Shown: piece after piece, positions 45,041 through 57,000 of the stretch
Layout: each line of letters opens with the position of its first letter
Position numbering within the stretch: position 1 is the first letter of the stretch
Assembly: GCF_021869535.1 (NCBI RefSeq)
Contig: NW_026262593.1
Span: forward strand, 55,603,318 to 55,667,317
Length of the DNA stretch: 64,000 nucleotides
DNA from: Mytilus californianus
Lineage: Eukaryota > Mollusca > Bivalvia > Mytilida > Mytilidae
Direction: 5' to 3'
Notes under the pieces: generated by a model
The model's database searches: none
Seen by the model: only the letters and a program-made list of their open reading frames with translations
What the model was told of the DNA's origin: nothing
Made by a program: the position numbers and the translations under genes

Positions 45041-48000
45041 GTAAGGTTTTTTCATGTCTTTATAGAACATGTAGAACGGTGATGAGAGCTCTTTGAACAG
45101 AGATCAGTGGCAGATTAAGGATTTTTTAAAGGGGGCGTAATTCCTAAAAATGTATATTTACAGCCAAATATTTTTGGACAGATTTTATGCTGAAAAATGA
45201 TACATTTTCAAATCAAGGGGGCCATCTACGCCTCCTCCTTTGAATCCAGTATCTTGGAGAAGACATCCAAACCATAATTATATATGTGAAATAAAGAGGA
45301 TTTCAATGACGTCATGATTTCCTTTTGGACCCCGGCCCCTTTATGTACTTTTGGCCTATTATGCAATCGAAAGGGGTTAGAAAGAAGTCTTCCTTTTTCT
45401 AAGGCAAACTCAAAAATATGAATTAGAAATAATGAAATATGGTCATCCTTAAGTAAAGATTAGACTATCTGTCACCTGTCCTATCTCCCACTTTTTTTAG
45501 GTCTTCGTGATCAGTATGGCATAAAACATCATCACAGTCTCTATCAAATTGATTCAGTTTACAAATTAAAAAAAGAAATTTTCACATGCTGTGAGTACTT
45601 GTCCAGATCTGAAAATCTAATGGTGACATGATGAATATTTAATTATTGAAATATACATTTCTGGGTTCAGTGGGTTGTTTTCTGTTGACATTGGCTCCCC
45701 TTTTTTTTAAATTTTTATTGCTTATCTTCATTATAAAAATAATAATTATTTTAATAATGTATGTTCTAATTTTCAAAATTTATGAACATTTGCAATATTA
45801 ACTCTTTGAGGGGTCCGTAGGTGGCTTGTTGCTAGGCTAAATTTCTTTCCATTTTAATATATATCCTCATTTTTCTGTGGTATTCTAAATTTCCCTTCGT
45901 ATTCGGATCGACCCCCTATTGCAGGACCTACATATACCTTTTGTATATATTATCTTGTTCTCGTCCTGAACATACATGAGTATTTGCCACTGAACGTTAA
46001 GCAAGAGGGACGAAAGATACCAGAGGGACAGTCAAACTCACAGATCGAAAACAAACTGACAATGCCATGGCCAAAAATAAAAAGACAAACAGACAAATAA
46101 TATTACAGATGACACAACATAGAAAACTAAAGACTAAGCAACACGAACCCCACCAAAAACTGGGGGTGATCTCAGGTGCTCCGGAAGGGTAAGCAGATCC
46201 TGCTCCACATGTGGCACCCATCGTGTTGCTTATGTTATTACAAATCCAGTAAATAGTCATAATTCAGTAGGTCACATTCGTGAAAAGAGAAGGGTACAAC
46301 AACAATCAATTAATCTATATTTCAAAATGTAATGTTTTGGTTTTTCAATATCCATCACCCACATACATTACTTTGACATATACACGTACATCTTGAAGTG
46401 GTAAGAATTTCCAAGGTTTTTTTTGGTAAGGATCTTTCTGGGAAAATCCTGTTAGATAATTAACCCACTTTATTTAGATTTCATTCATTAATAAGCAAAA
46501 AAGTTTATGTTAATGTCAATGTTAATCATAGACCTCTTAATAAATTATCGTGCGAAATTTAAACAAATGAGTATGGAGTTTTTATGTTATAGTGATATTA
46601 CTCATTGATAAAAAAATCAATTAAATAGACATGATAGATTGATAATGATAATTTTAGATGATGATGATGATGGATGGCTGCTTAACATCCAGCGTCAAAT
46701 TAATATGCATATTTAGGACGAGAACATGTTAATTTAATATAAATATTAAAGAAATGGTACTCTATTTTGGTATGCTATATGTACATATAGAATTATGGCA
46801 TTTTTATTTTTTAAAATTGACTTTATCAGCAAGAATATCAAGCAAGCCTAGCTGCTAGGGCAAGCTGATGAAGTCTATATAGTTGTTCGGTTGTGGGAAT
46901 GAAGTCCCTTGCATTTTCCTGATAAATTGATGCGGATGGTTATGAACTTACTTCACTGATACGTGACGTCATTGCCTAATATTTTTTTGAGTATCAAGTC
47001 CAATCCATGATCTAAAGAGATACTAGGCAGTAGGTTCAAAGAGAAAATGTACAAATTGCTGATAAATGTAGAATATTTAAGGTGGTACATAACACTACAG
47101 GGAGATAATTCTGTAAGAATCAGCTGAACGTTTTAATCACGTTCTATTGTTAAGGAAATATTAAGCTTCACAATGATCAAAATTAGTGTTTGTCAAACTG
47201 CTTTTATCCATTGAAATTTTTCCGATAAAGTGCGTGATTCAAATTTTTTGAAATTTTTATTATATTTTTGTCAAAGGGTCAAAGTAAAGATTTTGTCAAA
47301 ATTTTATGAAAATTAAACGAGCCAAATTAATTTTAGTCGAGGAGTTAATGGTACCACCTTATAATTAAACAAAAATATTTTAGAGAAAAATACTTGTGTA
47401 TGCATATGCCTGGTCAATGCAAAATTTAGATGTGGTTCTGCACCTCTTAAGATAAGAAACTGGGCTTTGTTGCTGAGAATAGATTGTGTTTTCATGAAAT
47501 ACCATATTCGCTAGCCAAGGGTTACAATCCACTTGTGGATCGTAACCCTTGGTTAGCGAAGATGATGAAATACATGCATGTAATGTTATGTTTTATTGAA
47601 TTGAAAAGAAAAAGTATTTTATATACATATACCCGCTGCATTTTTATGCACCAGTCCTACATTGTCTCAAGTCAGGAGCCTGCAGTTGTTCAGTGGTTGT
47701 CATTTGTTGGTGTGGTTCATAAGTGTTTCTCGTTTTTTTTATATAGATTAGACTGTTGGTTTTCCTGTTTGAATTGTTTTACACTAGTCTTTAAGGGGCC
47801 CTTTAATTTATAGCCTGCTGTTGGGTGTGAGCCAAGGCTCCCTGTTGAAGGCTGTACTTTGACTTATAATTGTTTACTTTTTAAAAAATTGTGACTTGGA
47901 TGGATAGTTGTCTCATTGGCACTCATACCACATCTTCTTATTTATATGTACCTATTGATAGTTGTGTGTTTTATTTTCTATGATTTTATTGTCTCTCATA

Positions 48001-51000
48001 ACTCTTCATATGGTGGCTCTTGTTGTTTCAAATTATAACTGATTTTTTCAATATATGTTTAAATGTATGCCAATTGTGAGGTTAGACTTTAATAGATTAT
48101 TTGATATGTCTTAATGCCTCTTTCATTTTTTTTTTTAATAGACAGGATTCATTTTTAAAGAACTCATATTTTCAAAGAAAATTATTTGAAATCAATTGAT
48201 TTATATATATATGTATATTAACATGTATGTAAACTTGTTAAATTAGAATTTCATATTAAAAGTGCAGTAATTTATTAAACCCAACCCCTTCCCTCTAAAA
48301 AAAAACAATCTATTGTTTTTCTTCTTCAAAAACAGCAATATCCATGAAAATAAAACTTTTTTTAGGTGTTTTAATAATCTTTCAAAAATCACAAATTTTT
48401 TGGCCAATAAAAATACAAGTTTATCATGTTTATGTAAATTTTATCAAACAGATTAACGTGTCACATTGTAGATAATATTTTTTGATACATGAACTAAAAT
48501 TTAATATAAAACAAATAATTTTCCCTTGATTTATATGCCAGATTTATAATTTAGAAGTTTTTAGATATATTGCCAAAATTATAAATCTTATGCTTATATA
48601 TTAGCAGGTGTTATAAGAGATTACAGGTGGGAAAAGTAATTAACAGATATACTTTCTAATTAGCCGCCCACAGAGAGATCAACTTAACAGTAAATACTAC
48701 ATGTGTTATGTAATTTTCATATTTTCAGTGTCAAGGTCGTTGATTATAAGTATGTCGATAACATATTTGTGTAAGGTGCTTTAGAAATCTTAAGAAAGCT
48801 TGCCAAGGATTCTTAATGATATATTTGGCAGAGTTGAAGAATTAGTTTGGCAGATAGAAATCTACATTTGATTGACAGTATGAATGAAATAGTAAATCTG
48901 AAATGAACAACTCATTTTTTGTTGTTGATGTATCTGTGAGAATTTAGTTGTACGAATTTCAGACAAATTATGTCATTATATATATATATATAAGTATTAA
49001 TCTAAATTTATAGTGATGACGTTCTTAAAGAAATTCTCAGAATATAAATGAAGTTCCTGACTTAAATTGGGACAGGCACATGAGTAAGTGTAGCAGATAC
49101 ATGTAAACTATTATTTGAAGTTTGCACTCTTTCCTCCTACTTTTTAATCTCACAGTTAGTGGAACAACTAAAGGTACTTAAAAGAATGTAATATAAAAAG
49201 CAGTTACGTGTATCACAGTTACTGATTAAAAAAATCTTTAAAAACTTTGTACTGTAACTTGTGTAAATGTACTAAATGCAGTCAAACACAAATAATCGAA
49301 TAATTTATGAATTCCATTCTGCTGAAATAAAAAAATATTGTCATAGATTCAATATCTGTCAGGGCCTTTTAGCATCATGGTAACTTCAATGTGATGCTAT
49401 ATTTCTTGAATGTGATGCTATCTGAAATTAATTTCTTATAGATTGTGTTATGGTTGTACATGTGATGCTATCATTTCTAGAAACAAGATGGTCATAATTT
49501 CCTGTTTACCAGGATGCTATATGAAATTTGTAGGGAGAACATTGAGATTAGATACACACATATATGGTAGAAGTGCTAAAGTCACTTGTGAGGGGTGGGA
49601 GATCCATTTTGGGATGTCAGGATTAAGCCTTCATTTTGCGGGAATTCAGGATTTACACTTATCGGATCTGGGAAAGAATGCTTTATTTTATCGGGAATTC
49701 AGGATTCAGTGTTTATTATTCCAGGAATTTGGGATGACACTTCCTACCCCCACCCCCCTTTCACCACCCACACTTTTTTTTCATAAATAATACACCATAA
49801 ACAGTGTGAAGTAACACTAGTACTTTTAATTTAAAATTTCAAACTGGAATCATATTTAAAGGGGCATTAGCTGTCAAATTCATGTTCACCGATTTGACTC
49901 AAATTCTCATATTTGATTTATAACATACTAAAACGTATATCCAAATAACAATAAGTCTGAAATAAACAATTAACAATGCACAAACTCGATAATATATATC
50001 AGCATTTTGTGTGTATTTTAGTCCGGACAACATCTAATTAACCATTGAGATGACCTCCGAGGACTGCCAACGGTCACATAACCCAATTTAAAAATAAGCA
50101 TTAGTATAAATAGATAGTGACCTCAAGTAATTGGACTTTTCCAGGTCTGTTTGATTTCATGTTATAGGTTAAAAAAATAAGTTATTCGTTGTTTTTTTCC
50201 TGTATAAGAATGATTTTTTGTGGATCAAATCAGTCAACGAAATGATTCATTCTTGTTTCACTTTCAATGTTTACATTCTTTTCCTTTTAATGGCTGAACA
50301 AGAATAATGCATGTGTAAGCAATCTCTAGCTTATAGGTTGAATTGAAGGTCACATGAATACAGATTCAATGAGGTCGAATTATTCACTTGCAAGTGAATA
50401 ATTCATCAGCGATGTTTCTTAGCTTATTTTGACAAAATTGAACTAAATTGGCTGCTAAAAGCAAATTATTATTTCACTATTTCACTTACTTTAATGATTG
50501 AACAAAAAAAAATCATATTTCATTTTTTTTATATATATATCTCGTAGCTAATGCCCCTTTAAACAATAAATCTGTATATGCTTGTTATACAGGTACAATT
50601 GTATTATCATGATTAAAGTTTTGTCTATTTGTAATACTCTATATCCCTGTTTTTATATATATCTGAGATTACTGTAGCATAGTTTCAGTGTATATATATT
50701 AAGTTTTGTATGCAAAATTTTTCATTTATTGCAATTGGGCAATTCAAAAATTCACCAGCAAGTGTGATTTTACTTGAATGAATCATATTTGTACTGCATG
50801 TATACATGATATGAAACTTGATAGATTATAGCATGTGGGCTGAAATGGAAGTACATATATATATACCATGTATACCAGTTAAAATAAAGTTTTATGTGGG
50901 TCTGATATTTTTTTATAGTTTGTGTATACTTGAAATATTTACAAGAAGGAAATAGGGGTTAACATGGTTAAGAGGACACTTAAAATTGCTAAAACAGTTA

Positions 51001-54000
51001 AAGTATCTCATGTTTTCACAAATTGTTTTAAGTGGAAAATCCAAAACGTGATGAGAAAATAAGCATGATAAGCAACAAGAGCAATATTCTTCATCATTGT
51101 ATTTGGAAATTATAAAAGAAAGGATGTTTTTCCTTCCAGTTTCAGTTTTCATAACAACAGAAGAACCACAAATGATAAAAAATAATGAAAACATCACTTT
51201 AAAAATTTCATGCATCCGAAGCAATTTTCTGGATTTACCTTCATCAGGAAAGCTCATAACAGAATATTTGAAAGCCAAGGATGTATAGTAGAACTGAAAC
51301 AGTTGGAGAGCTAAATGACCAAAAAGGTCCTAAAAAAATCCTTTTTTTTTCAGGTTGAAGCCATCTGAAGATAACACCATGAATGATGACAACAGAAGAA
51401 CTGAAAATAATTAATTTTCTTTTTTTTTCAGTTTGAAGCCATCTGAAGATGACACCATGAACGAAGATGAAGGACAGGAATGGCTGTATGATTTATTGAC
51501 AGAGGTCCAGTTGAACCAGTTCTATACCAAACTTAGAGATGACCTACAGGTCACCAGGTAAAGTCACATGGTGTACAGGTCCTTTATGACTTACAGACAG
51601 AGGTCCATTTGCACCAGTTCTATACCCAAACTTAGAGATGTCAATACACTAGGTCAACATATAAAGTCACATGGTCTACAGGTCACACGACTTTTGACTT
51701 TATGACTTTCTGACATAGGTCCAGTTAAACCACTTCTGTACCAATCTAAGAGATGATCTAAAGGTCACCAGGTAAAGTCACATGGTCTACAGGTCACATG
51801 ACTTTTGAGTTTATGACTTTCTGACATAGGTCCAGATAAACCACTTCTGTACCAATCTAAGAGATGATCTACAGGTCACCTGGTAAAATCACATGGTCTA
51901 CAGGTCACATGACTTTTGACTTTATGACTTTCTGACATAGGTCCAGTTAAACCACTTCTGTACCAATCTAAGAGATGATCTACAGGTCACCAGGTAAAGT
52001 CACATGGTCTACAGGTCACATGACTTTTGACTTTATGACTTTCTGACATAGGTCCAGTTAAACCACTTCTGTACCAATCTAAGAGATGATCTACAGGTCA
52101 CCAGGTAAAGTCACATGGTCTACAGGTCACATGACTTTTGACTTTATGACTTTCTGACATAGGTCCAGTTAAACCACTTCTGTACCAATCTAAGAGATGA
52201 TCTACAGGTCACCAGGTAAAGTCACATGGTCTACAGGTCACATGACTTTTGACTTTATGACTTACAGACATAGGTCCAGTTAAACCACTTCTGTACCAAT
52301 CTAAGAGATGATCTACAGGTCACCAGGTAAAGTCACATGGTCTACAGGTCACATGACTTTTGACTTTATGACTTACAGACATAGGTCCAGTTAAACCACT
52401 TCTGTACCAATCTAAGAGATGATCTACAGGTCACCAGGTAAAGTCACATTATCTACAGGTCACATGGCCTTTATGACTTACTGACAGAGTTACAGTTGAA
52501 CCAATTCTATACTCAAACTAAGAGATGTCACTGGTTACAGTCATATGGTCTACAGGTCCCATGAGCTTTTAGTTTACACGTATGACTTTCTGACAAGGTC
52601 CAGTACAACCACTTCTTTACCAATATGACCTTTATTAAAGAGGTCAAGTTTAAGTCTCAAGCTTAGAGATGATCACAGGTCACCATATAAATTGGACAAT
52701 CTGTAGTTCACATGACCTTTATGACTTGGATGTTCACCACATAAACTGTCATATAAACTTTATGTAGGAGTCTACTCTCTTTCTTTAATTTCTATGATAA
52801 GTTTAGAGACCCAATATATTATTAAGTCACCACTGTAATACTCCAATGAAAAAATCCCCATGGGTGACTGGGCAATAGAAATATGGTCACTTTGGTCTTC
52901 TTCCAACCAGCAGTAAAACCCTTGCCAAATTGGGTCTACTGTTTGGCTGTGCAGATGTACAAGTATGCAGCCATGTCCAGTCAGAATAGGGACGTTAAAT
53001 CAGAGGCCTTGTGTAAGGAGAGCGCAACACTTTCTGCACGTTAAGAACTAACAGCTCTTTGAAGGGTCTGTAGGTGGCCTGTTGCAAGGTCAAAATTCAT
53101 TTCCTATCCAGTATTCCCTCATTTTCCAGTGGCAGTCCAAATCTCACTGACCATCACCCTGGACTGCCCCTATTACGGGACCTACATATTGTTTTTATTG
53201 TTCATTTGTTCTCATCCAGAAAATGCATGAAATATTTGCCACTGGACTTAAAGCAGCTCATAGTCAATCAAACAGACAAAAGTTACACGATCTTTTGCTA
53301 TTTTGGTAATGTGGCTAACAGCATCAAGACCTTGATGAAAATATTTTAAACATTGTAGATCTATACATATGTATGACCTTTAATTCTTTAGGTGAGAAAA
53401 CATATCTAGATGACCCTACATGCCCTAGCCTATAGCAATTTGTCATATTTGACATGTGATCAAATGATAAAGATGTCAAGAAGATGTCAATATCAAATAT
53501 GTTGTTCACATTTCTGTGAAAACTGAAATCTAATGTGGATCTGTTTCCATTTATTTTTAACTTTGAAGCATTATTTTCCACTTAATACTTCTTCTAAGAA
53601 TGCTTGTAACCATTAATAGTTTTTACAGAAACTTACATTGATGTAAATATTTAAGAAATGATATATATACAGTACCATCTAGGCATTTCTAAATTAAAGT
53701 TGACCACTGGTCAAGCTCAATTTGAAAAAAAACAACACTATAACTTTCTTAAAATTCAAATGTCTCAACAGTATTGACAATAAACTTTTAGTTTTAATTT
53801 GATTCTATTGGCCTGTTGAGATGATTTTTACAGGCCCAAAATCAATTTTACAAGCCTGGGCTGTTAGGCCTGTGGTTAAGTGTGAAGACTGTCTAAATGC
53901 TATAAAGGCTTCAGGCTAAGTCAACTTTGAGGATGTGAGATGTGTTTGACTCAGATTTAGGAAGTGAGGTGTGTTTGACTGATATTGAGGATGTGAGGTG

Positions 54001-57000
54001 TGTTTGACTAAGATTGAGGATGTGAGGTGTGTTTGACTCAGATTGAGGATGTGAGGTGTGTTTGACTCAGATATTAATGGACAAGGGTCGCCAGTTTTTT
54101 CGCTGAAGGTCAATGGTTCTCTCCAAGCTCTCTAGCTTCATCCACTAATAAAAAAAACTAGCTGCCATAATATACATGATATAGCCAAGTTTGCTGAAAG
54201 TTAAACTAAACAAACAATAAATTCTTAGATGATGTATGATATACAGCAGGTATGAAATAAGATGCTATTATTTTTTTTTATACAGTCATGTTTAACATAT
54301 GATGATTTTTTACGTCACTTTTTTATAGCCTACTTTTACAATCATCTCTGTATTCTAAATCAACCCAATAACCGATATGTTATCACAATTTCCTGCTCAG
54401 TGATATACATGTATACAGAAATTAACCCAATTAAAACATTTGTTCCATCTCTTAATAATGTCAATGTACTGACATAAAGATATGTCCATCAATTGCACAA
54501 AAAATTAGATTAACATGATCTTGAACCAAATACTTTGATGGAATGATAATGATTCATAGTATCAAGCATAGTGCAGACTGTACAAGAAACCAAGTTAATT
54601 ATATTCTGGGAATGAATGGCAGGGTTAGATCCCAGATTTTTGAAAAAAGGGGGGTCTTAATTCAAGATATACATATACCCCAGACATGCCAGAGTGAATG
54701 GAGGTGAAATCTTTTTTTTTTGAAAATTTTATACCAAAAAAAATCATTTAAATCAAGAGAAACATGAGATGATGTTTTTGGCGATAAAATCTTAAGGGGG
54801 GAGGCATAATACACTCTCTGCCCACACCCTGGATTCACCCCTGAATGGTGAAAAGCACAACTTCAGTTGTCAATTATCTGATATTATATGGTGATCAGTA
54901 AATGAATTTGGAATGCTATTCTCAAACCTAGTGTAAGAACTAAATAACCAAATTGAGACATTGAAACTTTTTTTTACTTCCGAAATATTTTATATATTTT
55001 ATTCATATACCTGAAATATGAAAAAAAGAGAAGTAAAAAGCATGTTGACACTTTCTTTTTACTTCCGAAAATTTAATTCAGACCAGATATTAATATTCTC
55101 ATCAATCATATAAAGCAATAATTATAACATTAAAACATGCTCTGAACTTCTTTTTTCTTTTTTTTTTCTTCTAGTTAATAATGATATATGATTATAGCAT
55201 TGAAGATTAAACCAATACATGATTTATTCATGTATGAAATGTCTATTTCATGATAAATGTATAATTATCAGAGAAATCTTTCACAAAATCTTGTCATATA
55301 AGTCGGGTTTACAATTACAGGTTTAAAGAGAGAATTTTAACCACTAAAGGTTCACATCTGTTTTGTCTATTGATAAAGGATATAGTATCATATACATGCC
55401 CCCTGCATTTGTGGTTTTCAGATATCTCATTACGATTATTTGTAGTCTTAAATTGCAATTTATATATTGAATGACTGTTAATCAAATTTAACCACAGGTA
55501 ATTGATTCTGTATGGAGTCAGGCAGATATAATGTAAGCATAGGTTTTGCCTTCCATCCTCTAACTAAATGAACTTTTAATTAAGTCGAAAAGCATGCCGA
55601 CCCCATTTTTAGACATTAAGTTGCGGTTAGAATATCTATATGATGCCATAATGCACTTGGAAAGTTAGTTCATCTATGTTGAAGATTCTCTGCCTCTGAC
55701 CCTTTTACAGTTCAATTTGTGTTGTTAAGATATAAGAATGAGGTGATGGTACGATTGCCAATGAGACTATGTATCACCTGGCACCAAAGTACGAGGATGT
55801 AAGCAAGTATAGTGCACTGTATGGCTTTCAACAATGAGTAAAACCCATATACATGTCATACCTGAACCATTTTTCGATTCAGTTTTTCATAAATATTGGA
55901 TAGGACAGCTGTTTGTTATATGATACATGTAAGCTATATATGTTATACATAATGTCCTTTGTACATCTTGGTACAAGGATACAGTTCACACTTGTTTTCG
56001 GTCTTCACATGGTTTTATTGTGTTTAAACAGGTTTCACTGTGCTTAATAAAAGACTCTGTGTGGAAAAATAGGAATTTGCAATTTTTTGAAACAGCAGAA
56101 CAAAATTCCATTAAACTTGCAATGATTCTTTTACAGGAAAATGAACTTATGCACCTGCTATTTTAATTTTTCGATCCAAGTGATTTTTTGGGGTTTTCCA
56201 TACCTAATCATTGACTTATAGTCACTTATGTTATTTGGAGACACTGACTGTAGGAGACACAATGATCATTTTCTTTGGAAGACTTGCACATTTTTATTTC
56301 ATATTGTTTTGAAAATATGAAGGTTCCACTAGTATAATAAACACAGGAGTAACAGGACTAAGGTTGTACTAATTTTTCATAAGGTTTAAAGACCTCATGG
56401 TTGACCAAAAGTTATGTATTTTTTATTACTGGTTCTTACATTTTTTTATGGTTGTTTCATTGATTCAGCACATCTATCTGCCTCTGCGTCATATTATATC
56501 ATGCTCATGTCGTAATAAACATAAATTTGTGAAAAGTTTGATCTGTTTAATGTTTTTATCTCCTGCCTTTTCCTGTTACTATAAATTATGATATAATTAT
56601 CTCAATCATCAAGTGGTATTTAATTGACTAGTATATATATATATATATATAAAGTTGTTGATCTTTAAATGGTGTATTCAGAATAATGTTCAATTAAATA
56701 ATTTCTAAATTTGAATGTCATTGCATGAGGTGACAAATTTTGTGAGGGTATTAATGGTCTTAGTGTGTCAACCATCAAGTGCCTCCTTTTTCACCAGCTG
56801 TTTGCATCAAATGAGCCTGAAAATTTTTATCATCATTTATTACATAGTATTTATAAGCTACTGTTAGCATCAAATGAAGAGAAATCAAAATCAGGATAAA
56901 AAATTTACTGTTAATTGTGTGCGGTTCCCCTTCACACCATTTTTTATTTTACTTGATTTTGATTGAAGATGAAAGATTGCAAATTTGCTCTTTTATCGAA

